Source of the DNA: Methanosphaera sp.
GTDB lineage: Archaea; Methanobacteriota; Methanobacteria; Methanobacteriales; Methanobacteriaceae
Length of the DNA: 64,000 nt
Direction: 5' to 3'
Assembly: GCF_016282985.1 (NCBI RefSeq)
Contig: NZ_JAEELZ010000114.1
Location: forward strand, 1-64,000
Positions within the stretch are counted from its first letter, which is position 1; every line of letters begins with the position of its first letter. The notes below the pieces were generated by a model. That model searched no databases. It saw nothing but the letters and a program-made list of their open reading frames with translations, and had not been told where the DNA came from. Positions 27,966 to 37,812 of this stretch are shown here, one piece after another. Made by a program: the position numbers and the translations under genes.

Positions 27966-28744
27966 TGTCATCTGAAGGTTTTAAAAATAAAAAAATTGTT
28001 GTTACAAGACCTGTTGAACGTTCAGAATCTTTAGCTAATATAATTCGTGAAAATAATGGACAACCAATAATAGTTCCAACATTGGAATTGCAAATTGTAA
28101 AATCAAAAGAGTTACTCTATATAGTTGAAAATATAGGTGAATATGATTGGATAGTATTTACTTCTCCTGCCGGGGTTAAATCATTTTTCAGTGTATATGG
28201 AAAAAATCCAATCCCTTCAAAAATAGCAGTAATTGGTGTTAAAACAGAAGAAATATTAAAGAAATTTGATGAAACTCCTGATTTAATACCTAAAGATTTT
28301 ACAGCAGAAGGACTTTTAGAATCATTTGCGTCAATTGATTTGGATGGAAAAAAAGTGGCTTTACCTCGTACTTTAAGTGCAAGAGATGTTTTACCTAAAG
28401 GATTAGAAGAATATGGTGCTGTCGTAACGGTTGCTGAAGCTTATACTTCAAGTATTCCTAAAGATAAAACCAAAATCATAAAATTAATGGATGATATTTT
28501 AAATGATGAAATTGATATAATCACATTTACCAGTCCATTGACGGTTCATAATTTATTAAAAGTCATTAATGAAAATTGTAATGAAAAATATGATGAATTT
28601 TTAGATAAGTTACGTTCTGATGTAATAGTTGCTTCTATTGGTCCTATAACGGGTAAAGCATTAAAACAATATGATATTCCTGCGATTGAAGCAAATAGAT
28701 ATACAGTTAAAGACATGATTGAAATATTATTACAAAATATTTGA
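27965..28744 (+). CDS. hemD: Uroporphyrinogen-III synthase
   Basis: HemD cyclises hydroxymethylbilane to uroporphyrinogen III. The sequence is divergent, as usual for the family, but has KKIVVTRPVERSESLANII, DWIVFTSPAGVKSFF, IAVIGVKTEEIL, and the second-domain pattern TFTSPLTVHNLL and ASIGPITGKALKQYDI. Its position, overlapping SUMT by one base, supports the call. The SRP19 gene begins 13 bases after its stop. Confidence 0.92.
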   Translation: MSSEGFKNKKIVVTRPVERSESLANIIRENNGQPIIVPTLELQIVKSKELLYIVENIGEYDWIVFTSPAGVKSFFSVYGKNPIPSKIAVIGVKTEEILKKFDETPDLIPKDFTAEGLLESFASIDLDGKKVALPRTLSARDVLPKGLEEYGAVVTVAEAYTSSIPKDKTKIIKLMDDILNDEIDIITFTSPLTVHNLLKVINENCNEKYDEFLDKLRSDVIVASIGPITGKALKQYDIPAIEANRYTVKDMIEILLQNI

Positions 28745-28757
28745 TGGTGAAAAAAAC

Positions 28758-29039
28758 ATGGAAACTATAGTATGGCCAGTATATATTAATTCAAATCATT
28801 CACGTAAAGAAGGACGAAGATTATCTCTTGAAGAATCAGTGGATGAACCAAAAATTCGTGAAATCAGTCAAGCTTTACGCAGATTAAAATTACAATATAC
28901 TGTTGAACACGATAAATCTTTCCCAGGTTCTTGGTGGGAAAAATCTGGACGGGTAGTTGTTACACACGAATATGAAACAAAATTAGAGTTGTTACGTAAG
29001 ATTTCAAATACGATTAAAATTAATCGTGTCTCTAATTAA
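28758..29039 (+). CDS. srp19: Signal recognition particle 19 kDa protein
   Basis: SRP19 binds the tips of helices 6 and 8 of archaeal SRP RNA and prepares it for SRP54. Features are IVWPVYINSNHSRKEGRRL, EESVDEPKIREISQALRRL and the loop DKSFPGSWWEKSGRVVV. Its 93 residues match archaeal SRP19. GGTGA six to ten bases upstream sets the ATG at 28758. It appears to ride on the SUMT-hemD transcript. Confidence 0.93.
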   Translation: METIVWPVYINSNHSRKEGRRLSLEESVDEPKIREISQALRRLKLQYTVEHDKSFPGSWWEKSGRVVVTHEYETKLELLRKISNTIKINRVSN

Positions 29040-29067
29040 TTTTTTTTTCTTTTTTAAGGGGCTTTTT

Positions 29068-30492
29068 ATGAGTTCGAATATTAATAATATAGAAGAATCT
29101 AGAAATCATATGGACTTGTTATTGAATAAAGCAAAAGATAAAATATTGGATGCTGAAGATGTAACTATTTTTACACACACTGATTGTGATGGAATTACTG
29201 CAGGTAGCATATTATCTTCTATACTTGATAAATTGGAAATAGATCACACAGTGAACTTTGTTGAAATTAATGAAGTTGAATCTTTAGATACTGAAACTGA
29301 TTTAACTATTATTTCTGATTTAGGTGCAGGACAAAATATTGCTAATTTATGTAATAATTCAAATTCTTCTGTAATAGTTTTAGATCATCATCCGCCTATA
29401 CGAAAATTAGGAACAGAGTTAAAAGGTGACTTAATTGAAATAAATCCTAATTATTATGGATTGGATGGTTCCTATACTATTTCAGGGGGAGGATTATCAT
29501 ATTTTTTAGCTAAAACATTTCATTTCTATGACTTAAGTTGGATGGGTATTTTAAGTGCTGTTGGAGATATGCAGAATAGTATGACTGGAAAACTTAGAGG
29601 TTTAAATAGGGAAATTTTAAATGATTCTACAGAAGTTGGTTGTGTAGATTATGTAAATGACTTATTATTGTATGGTAGACATACCAGACCTTTATTTGTG
29701 GCATTGTCTTACTTTGGTGATATTAATTTACCTTTGACTAATAATAGAAATGAATGTATTCATTTTTTAGAAAATTTGGATATTCCTGTGAAAAATGATT
29801 TAGGTAGTGTACGTTATTTATGTGATTTGAACATGGATGAGAAAAGTAGACTTTTTACTGAATTGTTAAAGATGATGACAAGAGCAGTTCCTGATAAATA
29901 TGTGAAATATGTGCCTAAATTAATTTCGGGTGAATCATATGAATTTACTTTCGAAGATGATTATACTTCCTTTAAAGATGCAAGTGAATATAGTACTGTA
30001 ATTAATGCTTGTGGTCGAAATGGAAGACATGAGTTGGGTATGGAAGTTATCAAAGGAAATAGATTCGAAATATCAAATGAATTGGAAGGATTAGTAAAAG
30101 AGCATAGGGCTTATTTAGCTCAAAATTTATCAAAAATACAGGAATCAAACAATGTGGAAATATTGGAAAATATTCAATATTTTGATGGAAGCGGAATTAA
30201 ACCTAGTGTTGTTGGAACTATTGCTGGAATGTTATTAAGTAATTATGACTGGCAAAAACCAATAGTTGGTTATACTCATATAGATTCTGATGAACCCGGT
30301 TATAAAGTATCATTAAGATGTTCTAAATTATTGGGTTATGAAGGAATACACTTTGGAAATATTGTTAGAGATATTTCAGAAAAGTGTGGAGGTTCTGGTG
30401 GAGGACATAGTGTAGCATGTGGTGCTTATATTCCTGAAGAAAATATGGGAAAATTTATAAATTTATTAAATAATTCAGTAAACATTGTATAA
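29068..30492 (+). CDS. DHH-family phosphoesterase, RecJ-like
   Basis: This 474-residue member of the DHH/DHHA1 family includes archaeal RecJ-like nucleases and the GINS-associated nuclease. It has the metal-binding THTDCDGITAG, then IISDLGAG, the name-giving VLDHHPP, a middle helical region, and a C-terminal DHHA1 part with RCSKLLGYEG and CGGSGGGHSVACGAYIP. The exact substrate (ssDNA, RNA or small nucleotides) cannot be told. AAGGGG sets the ATG at 29068. A perfect 9-bp hairpin ends the gene. Confidence 0.85.
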   Translation: MSSNINNIEESRNHMDLLLNKAKDKILDAEDVTIFTHTDCDGITAGSILSSILDKLEIDHTVNFVEINEVESLDTETDLTIISDLGAGQNIANLCNNSNSSVIVLDHHPPIRKLGTELKGDLIEINPNYYGLDGSYTISGGGLSYFLAKTFHFYDLSWMGILSAVGDMQNSMTGKLRGLNREILNDSTEVGCVDYVNDLLLYGRHTRPLFVALSYFGDINLPLTNNRNECIHFLENLDIPVKNDLGSVRYLCDLNMDEKSRLFTELLKMMTRAVPDKYVKYVPKLISGESYEFTFEDDYTSFKDASEYSTVINACGRNGRHELGMEVIKGNRFEISNELEGLVKEHRAYLAQNLSKIQESNNVEILENIQYFDGSGIKPSVVGTIAGMLLSNYDWQKPIVGYTHIDSDEPGYKVSLRCSKLLGYEGIHFGNIVRDISEKCGGSGGGHSVACGAYIPEENMGKFINLLNNSVNIV

Positions 30493-30516
30493 ATCAATAT
30501 TACTTTATTGATTTTT
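30491..30516 (+). terminator. Stem-loop terminator after the DHH gene
   Basis: AAATCAATA (30491-30499) pairs perfectly with TATTGATTT (30506-30514) across a TTACTT loop and runs into T-rich DNA. The stem begins inside the stop codon. Confidence 0.6.
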
Positions 30517-30591
30517 ATTATTAAGTAATAATACCTTGTTTAATAATTTCCAACTTGTTTTGTTCTATAAAAGTTTAAATAAAATCAAAAA

Positions 30592-30599
30592 TATATAAA
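30592..30599 (+). promoter_or_regulatory. TATA-like element upstream of the winged-helix regulator
   Basis: TATATAAA-type sequence preceded by A-rich DNA that could act as a BRE. It lies about 60 bases before the ATG at 30655, placing initiation near 30620, just at the end of the palindrome at 30603-30622. Confidence 0.5.
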
Positions 30600-30602
30600 T
30601 TA

Positions 30603-30622
30603 GTAATAATCAAATTTATTAC
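30603..30622. promoter_or_regulatory. Operator-like palindrome in the regulator promoter
   Basis: GTAATAA and TTATTAC form a perfect inverted repeat with a 6-base spacer, immediately downstream of the TATA-like box and 33 bases before the regulator gene. Its position would block initiation if bound, so autoregulation by the downstream protein is a natural guess. Confidence 0.55.
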
Positions 30623-30654
30623 ACATCGAATTATAACTAGATAGGTGCAGAAGA

Positions 30655-31446
30655 ATGAGAATTTTTAAGAATAAAGGTGAATTCACTAAATTCCAGATAT
30701 TAGCAAAAATAGCTCAACAGGAACCACATCTTAAACAGAAAGATATAGCAGATGAATTAGGAATTACCGTTCAAGCAGTTTCAGAAAACATTAAAACTTT
30801 GGTTAAAGAGGGTTATGTTGAAACAGGTAGTTCAAATTTTAGATATAAAATTACAAAATATGGTATTGATAAAGTCAAAACAGAGGCAATTAATCTTAAA
30901 GCTTACTCTGACATGGTATTAAATACTATGAATGGTTACAAATCTATTTGGCCTGCAATTGCTGCTGAAGATTTACATCAGGGAGAGCAAGTATGGTTAA
31001 ATATGGATGATGGTATCTTATATGCAGATACTGAAGATAAATCCGGAGCTTATGCGGAAGTATTTAGTGATGCTTTAGAAGGTGAAGATGTAACTTTAAT
31101 CAATTTAGGTGGAGAAATAGATTTAGTTCCTAAAGATGTAGTTATAGTAAAAATTCCGCCAATTTCTGAAGGTGGATCAAGAGTATGTGATATGGATAAA
31201 ATTCATGAAATTTATTCACAAGAATTTGATAGAATTGGAGTTTTGGGTACAAGTGCAAGAGCTATTACAAATCATTTAAATGTTTATCCCGATTTTGAAT
31301 TTGCTACAGCTTCTGCTACAGCAAGTGCTGCAGAAAAAGGTTTAAGAGTTTTAGTATTTTCTGTAGGAAAAATGACTAATAGAATAATCTCCAAATTAGA
31401 AGAAAAAGGTATAGTTTATACCATTGAAGATGTTAAAAAAGCATAA
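30655..31446 (+). CDS. Winged-helix transcriptional regulator with archaeal C-terminal domain
   Basis: The N-terminus is a MarR-like winged helix: [41 protein letters not shown]. The remaining 180 residues form an archaeal-specific domain with [36 protein letters not shown] and a Ser/Ala/Thr-rich [13 protein letters not shown]; it could bind a ligand but I know no function. AGGTGCAGA precedes the ATG. A palindrome overlaps its promoter. It converges on pantoate kinase, and a link to coenzyme A synthesis is speculative. Confidence 0.82.
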   Translation: MRIFKNKGEFTKFQILAKIAQQEPHLKQKDIADELGITVQAVSENIKTLVKEGYVETGSSNFRYKITKYGIDKVKTEAINLKAYSDMVLNTMNGYKSIWPAIAAEDLHQGEQVWLNMDDGILYADTEDKSGAYAEVFSDALEGEDVTLINLGGEIDLVPKDVVIVKIPPISEGGSRVCDMDKIHEIYSQEFDRIGVLGTSARAITNHLNVYPDFEFATASATASAAEKGLRVLVFSVGKMTNRIISKLEEKGIVYTIEDVKKA

Positions 31447-31452
31447 TCTTCA

Positions 31453-31463
31453 ATCTTTTTTTT
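31453..31463 (+). terminator. Oligo-T terminator (ATC-T8 type)
   Basis: ATC-T8 lies seven bases past the regulator stop and overlaps the end of the convergent pantoate kinase gene by two bases. Confidence 0.5.
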
Positions 31464-32343
31464 ATATAATATATTTTACTCCAGAAGTATTTATTTTGGT
31501 AGTTATACAATTTTCAATATTTATGTCGGGTGTATTGGATAAACAAAAAGCAGTATTTCCTAACATAGCCATTGATGAACCAATGCTTTCTTCATCCATA
31601 ATTTCCAATATTTCCTGTAATTCGGGATTAATTAATTTTGCATTTTCTGAGAATTGTCTTGATAATTTAATGAAATTTTCAATACTTGGATTTGAAAGAA
31701 GTATATTCAGTAATTTGTTTCCGCTGGAGTTAATTCTTTTTTGATAAACCGGATTGTCAATGATGTCTTTTGTATTTAATGGACTTAATGTTTTTGTAAT
31801 CACATATGTTGGTTGGGTAATTGGAATTTTATCTATTTTAGCTATCATAGGTGAACCTTCTTTTAATCTAATAACAAGACCACCATGCATTTCTGAAATT
31901 ACATCACCAAGACCACTTGATTTTGATATTTCAGTTAAATGTGCTATTTCTCCGGCTTTATTAAAGGATATGTTTAATCCTAATAATTTCGGTAGTGTGT
32001 AACTAATTCCTAAAGCAAATCCGGCACTAGTTCCAAATCCTGCACTAATAGGTAAACTGGTTTCATGATTAATGGTAATATCATAATTATTTAAATTCAA
32101 GTTAAAAGTATTCTTAAGAATATCAATTGCTTGTGGGCTAATAGTATTTAATGAATCTTTTTTATTATTTAATTTTATAATGATTTTTCCAGAACCTTCT
32201 TCAACAGTTGTTTCAGTAATAACACCTTTATCTAATGTTATTCCAGCACCTTTTGAACCTTTTAGGATAGGGTCATCATTTGTCATTATTTCAAAAAAGC
32301 CAGTAATGTGTGCAGGAACAAATACTTTAAGTTTGTTAATCAT
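31462..32343 (-). CDS. Pantoate kinase (archaeal CoA synthesis, GHMP kinase family)
   Basis: Archaea make 4-phosphopantothenate by first phosphorylating pantoate with this GHMP kinase, then ligating beta-alanine. The sequence has KVFVPAHITGFFEI at the start, GSKGAGITL, the GHMP phosphate loop LPISAGFGTSAGFALGISY, and KSSGLGDVISEMHGG. This combination is characteristic of the archaeal PoK family. No strong ribosome-binding site precedes the ATG and TATA-like DNA lies close upstream, so the mRNA may be leaderless. Phosphopantothenate synthetase is not in view. Confidence 0.88.
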   Translation of the reverse strand: MINKLKVFVPAHITGFFEIMTNDDPILKGSKGAGITLDKGVITETTVEEGSGKIIIKLNNKKDSLNTISPQAIDILKNTFNLNLNNYDITINHETSLPISAGFGTSAGFALGISYTLPKLLGLNISFNKAGEIAHLTEISKSSGLGDVISEMHGGLVIRLKEGSPMIAKIDKIPITQPTYVITKTLSPLNTKDIIDNPVYQKRINSSGNKLLNILLSNPSIENFIKLSRQFSENAKLINPELQEILEIMDEESIGSSMAMLGNTAFCLSNTPDINIENCITTKINTSGVKYII

Positions 32344-32416
32344 ATATCTATTTATATTTTTCTTTTCATAAATAACATTATATACATAAATATGATAATA
32401 TTAGGAGTATTATTCA

Positions 32417-33088
32417 ATGTCTGAAAATTTAAGAATAGATTTACATACCCATAGTATATTTAGTGATGGGGAATTATTACCTTCAGAACTTGCTAGACGT
32501 GCTGATGTATTGGGACATAAAGCATTAGCAATTACTGATCACGTGGATGCATCAAATATACAAGTTGCATCACAAATAGCAGAAGCAGTTAATGATATTA
32601 GAGATAATTGGGATATTAATTTAATTCCTGGTGTAGAAATTACTCATGTACCAATAGAAGTAATTGATAAATTAGCAAACAAAGCAAGAAAATATGGTGC
32701 AGAGATAGTTGTTGTTCACGGAGAAACAATAGTTGAACCAGTAAGGCCAGGTACAAACAGAATGTCTGCAGAATGTCCTGAAGTTGATATTATAGGTCAT
32801 CCAGGATTAATTACTGAAGAAGAAGTACAAATTGCTATTGATAATGATGTTTCATTAGAAATCAGTGCACGTAAAGGTCATTGCCTAGGAAATGGGCATG
32901 TAGCAAAATTAGGATTAGAATTAGGAGCAAATTTGGTATTAGATACTGATACTCATGCACCAGAGGATTTAATTGATTATGAATTAGCAGAAAGAATTGC
33001 TAAAGGAGCTGAAGTTCCTGATTCAGAAATTCCTAAAATATTAAAAGATAATCCTGAAAAAATACTTAAAAAACATGGATTATTATAA
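32417..33088 (+). CDS. PHP-domain phosphoesterase (histidinol-phosphatase-like)
   Basis: This 223-residue PHP domain has the metal ligands [35 protein letters not shown] and [10 protein letters not shown] in the expected order. PHP proteins are metal-dependent phosphoesterases, among them histidinol phosphatases; archaeal members of this length are usually annotated generically. AGGAGTATTATTCA precedes the ATG. It ends 13 bases from the convergent arfC. Confidence 0.85.
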   Translation: MSENLRIDLHTHSIFSDGELLPSELARRADVLGHKALAITDHVDASNIQVASQIAEAVNDIRDNWDINLIPGVEITHVPIEVIDKLANKARKYGAEIVVVHGETIVEPVRPGTNRMSAECPEVDIIGHPGLITEEEVQIAIDNDVSLEISARKGHCLGNGHVAKLGLELGANLVLDTDTHAPEDLIDYELAERIAKGAEVPDSEIPKILKDNPEKILKKHGLL

Positions 33089-33101
33089 AAAAAGTATGAA
33101 T

Positions 33102-33749
33102 TTAATTTAAAACGTTGTATGATAATACAACATCATTGTCTATTTTTTCAATATTTTTTAACTCTAATTTTACACAATTTTCCGGTTCAAAACCTTCTCC
33201 ATCAACAAATGTTTTTGAAGTAGAACCACCTAATATTTTTGAACCGATACATATAGATACTTCATCAATTAATCCTTCTTTAAACATAGAGAAGTTTAAT
33301 GTTGAACCTCCCTCTAATAATATTGAATGAATACCTTTGAGGTATAATTTTCTCATAGCTTCTTTTAAGTTTACTTGTTCATTTCCACAAACTAAAATAT
33401 CACATTTTTTTTCTAGTTTTTCAAGATTTTTTTTAGGTGCCTTTTTTGAAACTATGATAATTGTTTTTGCATCATTATTTAATACTAATGCATCTGAGGG
33501 AGTTCTACCTTTGCTATCTATTATTATTCGTATCGGATTATCTTTTTTTGGTGCTTTAATTTTGTGAATAGTTAATTTGGGATTATCAACGATTACAGTA
33601 TTAATCCCAACCATTATAGCATCATATTTTTTTCTAAGTTCATGAACCCGGATTAAATCTTGTTCACCGGATATTTGCATAGAACTATTTTCTGTAGCAA
33701 TCTTACCATCTACAGTCATTGCTGAATTTAATAAGACAAAAGGTTTCAA
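33102..33749 (-). CDS. arfC: 2,5-diamino-6-ribosylamino-pyrimidinone 5-phosphate reductase (ArfC/RibD2 type)
   Basis: This NADPH-dependent reductase opens the ribose side chain early in archaeal riboflavin and F420 synthesis. It matches the RibD C-terminal reductase family: LNSAMTVDGKIATENSSMQISGE, RKKYDAIMVGINTVIVDNPKLT, PIRIIIDSKGRTP and ILLEGGSTLNFSMFKEGLIDE. The start is TTG preceded by AGGTG, overlapping no other gene but only eight bases after the upstream stop, so it ends a long minus-strand transcript. arfB, the preceding deformylase step, lies 8 kb away at 41218. Confidence 0.92.
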   Translation of the reverse strand: MKPFVLLNSAMTVDGKIATENSSMQISGEQDLIRVHELRKKYDAIMVGINTVIVDNPKLTIHKIKAPKKDNPIRIIIDSKGRTPSDALVLNNDAKTIIIVSKKAPKKNLEKLEKKCDILVCGNEQVNLKEAMRKLYLKGIHSILLEGGSTLNFSMFKEGLIDEVSICIGSKILGGSTSKTFVDGEGFEPENCVKLELKNIEKIDNDVVLSYNVLN

Positions 33750-33757
33750 TTTAACAC

Positions 33758-34147
33758 CTACTCATAATCAACTTTCAATGCTTTAAGTGTGTTAATAATG
33801 TTTTCTCCATTTCTTACAGCATTTATCAACACTTCTTTAAATCCTTCTTTAATCAAGGAATCGTTTTGGATAATCCAAAGAATCAAATCAGGATGTTCTG
33901 TAAGTGTTAATTGATTAAATGGGATTTCCTGTTTGTTAGTATCAGTAGAAATAGTTATATGTTTTTTGTCATTGATTTCTACAGCTTTAATAGTGATTAA
34001 AATATCTTCACTTTTTACACTAAAATAGTCGCCTGGTTGTGCTAAATCCTTTACGGAATCTTCTATTTTTTCTAAATCACTTTGAATTTTTTTTTCATAT
34101 TCTTTTCTTTTTTCTACATATAACATTAACATTTCATCTTGACTCAT
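33758..34147 (-). CDS. Small conserved protein, function unknown
   Basis: This 129-residue soluble protein has an N-terminal coiled-coil-like helix (MLYVEKRKEYEKKIQSDLEKIEDSVKD region, about 6-33) followed by a small beta domain (YFSVKSEDILITIKAV) and a C-terminal helical part. AGGTGACTTTT sets the ATG at 34147; a GTG three codons upstream lies within that site. Placed between tatD and arfC with gaps of only nine bases on each side. I do not recognise a family. Confidence 0.7.
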   Translation of the reverse strand: MSQDEMLMLYVEKRKEYEKKIQSDLEKIEDSVKDLAQPGDYFSVKSEDILITIKAVEINDKKHITISTDTNKQEIPFNQLTLTEHPDLILWIIQNDSLIKEGFKEVLINAVRNGENIINTLKALKVDYE

Positions 34148-34156
34148 AAAAGTCAC

Positions 34157-34915
34157 CTATAAATTATAAACTTGTATAGCATTTTTTTCTGTCTGCTTTT
34201 CAATTTCTTCAAAGTCAATATGTTTTGTTCGTTCAATTCTTTCAATAGTCATTTTAATATTTGATGGTTGATTTGGTTCTCCCTTAATTGGTGATAAATA
34301 AGGACTATCTGTTTCTGTAAGCATATTTTCTAAGGGAACAGCTTTAATATTTTTTTTATGTTTTTTTGAAAAAAGAGCATTTGTAGCAAATGAAATATAG
34401 TATCCACAATCAACAGCTTCAAGTGCCGTAGATTTTCCTCCACTAAAACAATGGAAAATAACATCAGGTATGTTGGGATATTCTTTAATTATATCAAGTG
34501 CATGTTTTTCAGCTTCACGAACATGTAATACAATTGGCATATTGTATTCACTAGCTAATTCCAACATTTTATGAAAATTATCATGTTGTCTTTTAAGTTC
34601 ATCTTCTGATCTTTTTTCTGAAAAATCTAAACCTATTTCACCAATTGCTTGAATATTATCTAAATTTTCTATAATTTGAGCAATGGTTTTTTGTGTAGTT
34701 TCTTGATTATCTCTTCCAGCATATACCGGATGGTAACCCATAGTTGATTTAATAAATCCATCATATTTTTCTTTAAGTTTTAATGATCTTAAATTACCCT
34801 CTATACTTGCTCCACAATCTACAATATATTTAAATTCGCTCTTACATTTGTTAATTATTTCATCCCTATTCTCATCAAAATCAACAAAATTTAAATGACA
34901 ATGTGAGTCAATCAT
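34157..34915 (-). CDS. TatD-family metal-dependent hydrolase (DNase-like)
   Basis: This TIM-barrel metallohydrolase has the TatD series MIDSHCHLNF, GYHPVYAGRD, AIGEIGLDF, PIVLHVREAEKHAL, DVIFHCFSGG and LTETDSPYLSP. TatD proteins are nucleases or deoxyribonucleases in characterised cases. Length is normal. GAGGAAGATATA precedes the ATG. It is part of the compact minus-strand run from mtxX to arfC. Confidence 0.9.
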   Translation of the reverse strand: MIDSHCHLNFVDFDENRDEIINKCKSEFKYIVDCGASIEGNLRSLKLKEKYDGFIKSTMGYHPVYAGRDNQETTQKTIAQIIENLDNIQAIGEIGLDFSEKRSEDELKRQHDNFHKMLELASEYNMPIVLHVREAEKHALDIIKEYPNIPDVIFHCFSGGKSTALEAVDCGYYISFATNALFSKKHKKNIKAVPLENMLTETDSPYLSPIKGEPNQPSNIKMTIERIERTKHIDFEEIEKQTEKNAIQVYNL

Positions 34916-34927
34916 TATATCTTCCTC

Positions 34928-35695
34928 TTATTTACCAAATCTTCTTTGTCTTTTTGTATATGAACGTATTGCTCTTAAAAAATCAACTTTTCTGAGTTCA
35001 GGCCATAAACTATCAGTGAAATATAACTCCGAATATGAGGATTGCCATAATAAAAATCCACTTAAACGTTCTTCACCACTAGTTCTTATTACTAAATTAG
35101 GATCTTCTAATCCTGCAGTATATAAATTCTCATTAATCATATTTTCATCAATATCTTCCGGATTAATTTCACCTGATTTTACTTTAGCTGCGATTTTTTT
35201 GAAGGCATCTACAATTTCTACTCTACCATCATATCCCATAGCAATGTTGATTAAGCGTTTATCATATTTTTCTGTAGATTTTTCAGCATCTTTAATTGCA
35301 TCTCTAACCTCTTCTGGGAATAAATCTAATCTTCCCACAGCTTTTAATCTTACTTCATTTTTATGAATTTTTTTATTTGAACTGATGCTGAGGAAACTAT
35401 CAACAAATAGTTTCATTAAATCTTCAACTTCTTTTTCTGAGCGTTTAAAGTTTTCTGTTGAAAATGCATATACGGTAACAATATTAATTCCTAAATCAAT
35501 ACACCATTCTAAAACATTTTCTAAAGTATCAACTCCTCTTTTATGCCCTTCAATCGCATTCAAATTTCCTTGCATTTTTGAATAACGTCTATTTCCGTCC
35601 ATGATTATTGCAACATGTTTTGGCATTTTATCTTTTTCTAAGTTTTTAGAGATGTACCATTCATAAACGGAATATAATGGTTGTAATAATATCAT
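34928..35695 (-). CDS. uppS: cis-Prenyltransferase (undecaprenyl diphosphate synthase type)
   Basis: It condenses isopentenyl diphosphate in cis to make the polyprenyl diphosphate carrier used for wall and glycan synthesis. Motifs are [12 protein letters not shown] with the catalytic Asp, [30 protein letters not shown] and the C-terminal [19 protein letters not shown] followed by SYSELYF. In archaea the allylic primer is usually geranylgeranyl diphosphate. It is linked by position with mtxX (one base apart) and functionally with the MraY-like transferase at 2096. Confidence 0.94.
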   Translation of the reverse strand: MILLQPLYSVYEWYISKNLEKDKMPKHVAIIMDGNRRYSKMQGNLNAIEGHKRGVDTLENVLEWCIDLGINIVTVYAFSTENFKRSEKEVEDLMKLFVDSFLSISSNKKIHKNEVRLKAVGRLDLFPEEVRDAIKDAEKSTEKYDKRLINIAMGYDGRVEIVDAFKKIAAKVKSGEINPEDIDENMINENLYTAGLEDPNLVIRTSGEERLSGFLLWQSSYSELYFTDSLWPELRKVDFLRAIRSYTKRQRRFGK

Positions 35696-35696
35696 T

Positions 35697-36398
35697 TTAA
35701 GGACCCCTATTTTTTTCTATAAGTTTTTTCATTAAATTAATCGAGTTGATATAACCTTGTGTGTTCTGTGAACGTGAAGTGTCTATAAAAATATACGGTT
35801 GGTTTAGCGTTAATGCACCGTTACTTTTCATTCCAGCTACTAAAACCAAACTTCTGAATATAAGATTTCCTGTAATTCCGTCTGGTGCTATAATTATATT
35901 TGCGTGTTCTTTGATTGCTTCTTCTATTAGAATATAATAATGTTTAATATCATATCTGTCTTTTAATAGCTTTTCAATTTTTTCACAAGTTTCAATACTT
36001 TGGTCAATTTTTTCGCTTCGTCCTTTATCATTTTTTCTACCGCCGGATATTAATGCGATTTTTGGTTCTTCTCCAAGAAGACTAATTGCTTTAGCGCATT
36101 CTTCAACGATAGTAATTTTGGAAGATGTTGAATCTCCTTCATCAATTCCTACAGGACTCAATAGAAATTTATGGCCATCTTTTTCAAGCAATGATGCTCT
36201 AAATATCTCAGGATATTCCTTTTTTAAATCCAAAATTATGTTTGATTCTAATGAACCTCTAATTACTCCATCTATTTTAGGATTTTTTAAATAATTAAGT
36301 AATTCTTGATTATTTTTTGCTAAATGAATTTTAAAAGGAAAATATTCTATCGCTTTAAGAACATCTTCATTTTCTCCTAGACCAATTGCAATTTCCAT
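35697..36398 (-). CDS. mtxX: Methanogenesis marker protein 4 / MtxX-like
   Basis: This methanogen-specific protein is related to phosphate acyltransferases. It is called MtxX, or methanogenesis marker 4, and was once annotated as a methyltransferase; the biochemical role is unsettled. Features are [59 protein letters not shown] and [14 protein letters not shown] chose the ATG at 36398 (MEIAIGLGE), preceded by GGGTA; an in-frame TTG four codons earlier is possible. Confidence 0.83.
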   Translation of the reverse strand: MEIAIGLGENEDVLKAIEYFPFKIHLAKNNQELLNYLKNPKIDGVIRGSLESNIILDLKKEYPEIFRASLLEKDGHKFLLSPVGIDEGDSTSSKITIVEECAKAISLLGEEPKIALISGGRKNDKGRSEKIDQSIETCEKIEKLLKDRYDIKHYYILIEEAIKEHANIIIAPDGITGNLIFRSLVLVAGMKSNGALTLNQPYIFIDTSRSQNTQGYINSINLMKKLIEKNRGP

Positions 36399-36532
36399 TT
36401 TTTTACCCAATTCATTAAAGTTTTATAATATTATATTTTTCTTTTAATTGATATTAAAAATTTTCTAAAAAAATATAAGCGAGTTTAAAATAATCATTTA
36501 TTTAAGAAGATTAAATAAAAAAAGGAGGGAGG

Positions 36533-37798
36533 TTATAATTCTTTAAATGCTATTTCCATAGCTTCTAAAGTTTTATCGATGTCTTCTTTTGAATGCTCAC
36601 CAGATAAGAAACAACATTCAAATTGACTTGGTGCAATAAATACACCGTTTTCAAGTAATTTATGGAAATATTTTAAGAAACCTTCACTATCTGAAAGTTT
36701 TGCTGTTTCATAATCATAGACTTCATGCTCTGTGAAATATACTTGAGTCATTGATTCAGCACCATTAATTTGGAAATCTAATTTTAGGTCATCTAATATG
36801 TTGGACATACCATTTCTAAGGTATTCTCCTTTGTCATGTAAATCTTTGTAAAATTTATCATTTAAAACTTTAAATGCTGCAATTCCACCATTGATTGACA
36901 TTGGATTTCCACTAAAAGTACCTGCTTGATAAATGGAGCCACTTGGAGCAAACTGTTCTATGTATTCTTTTTTACCAGCAATAGCTCCAATAGGGAATCC
37001 TCCACCCAATATTTTTCCAAATGTTACAAGATCTGGAACTATGTTATAATATTCTTGAGCTCCACCTTTACTTAATCTGAATCCTGTGATTACCTCATCG
37101 AATATTAATAAAATATTATTTGATTCAGTAATTTCTCTTAAGAATTTAAGGTAATCATCACGTGGAGGTACACATCCAATATTACCCATTATTGGTTCAA
37201 TGATAACACATGCAATTTCATTTTTGTTTTCATTAATGATTTTAGTCATTGCTTCTTTATCATTAAAAGGTACTAGTATTGTGTTTTTAGTAGCGTCTTC
37301 AGGAACTCCTGGAGAATCGGGTTTACCTGCCATACCTGAACCTGATTTAACTAACACAGCATCATGAGCTCCATGATATGCTCCTTCAAATTTGATTATT
37401 TTATTTCTTTTAGTAACTCCTCTTGCTAATCTTATTGCACTCATAGTAGCTTCGGTACCTGAATTACAAAAACGAACCATTTCAGCGCAAGGTACTCTAT
37501 TAATTACTTCCTTAGCAAGAATTATTTCTTTTTCTGAAGGAACACCATAAGCTGTTCCTAATTCTATTTGTTCTATTGATTCTTTTATAATTGTTTCATT
37601 AGCATGTCCAAAGATTATTGGACCATACCCTAAACAATAATCAATATATTCATTTCCATCCACATCAAATAATTTGGAACCTTTTGCTTTTTCAACAAAA
37701 AATGGATATGGTTTAAATGCTCTTATTGGTGAATCAACTCCTCCTGGGAGGAAATTAACAGATTCTTCATATAATTTTTTGGATTTATCGAAATTCAA
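36533..37798 (-). CDS. hemL: Glutamate-1-semialdehyde 2,1-aminomutase
   Basis: HemL makes 5-aminolevulinate from glutamate-1-semialdehyde, the start of tetrapyrrole synthesis for corrinoids and F430. This class III PLP aminotransferase has [47 protein letters not shown] and the PLP lysine in [11 protein letters not shown]. Its 421 residues are typical. AAAAGGAGAA precedes the ATG. It lies 15 bases downstream of cbiC in the same direction, pairing an early and a late tetrapyrrole step. Confidence 0.96.
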   Translation of the reverse strand: MNFDKSKKLYEESVNFLPGGVDSPIRAFKPYPFFVEKAKGSKLFDVDGNEYIDYCLGYGPIIFGHANETIIKESIEQIELGTAYGVPSEKEIILAKEVINRVPCAEMVRFCNSGTEATMSAIRLARGVTKRNKIIKFEGAYHGAHDAVLVKSGSGMAGKPDSPGVPEDATKNTILVPFNDKEAMTKIINENKNEIACVIIEPIMGNIGCVPPRDDYLKFLREITESNNILLIFDEVITGFRLSKGGAQEYYNIVPDLVTFGKILGGGFPIGAIAGKKEYIEQFAPSGSIYQAGTFSGNPMSINGGIAAFKVLNDKFYKDLHDKGEYLRNGMSNILDDLKLDFQINGAESMTQVYFTEHEVYDYETAKLSDSEGFLKYFHKLLENGVFIAPSQFECCFLSGEHSKEDIDKTLEAMEIAFKEL

Positions 37799-37812
37799 TT
37801 TATGTTCTCCTT

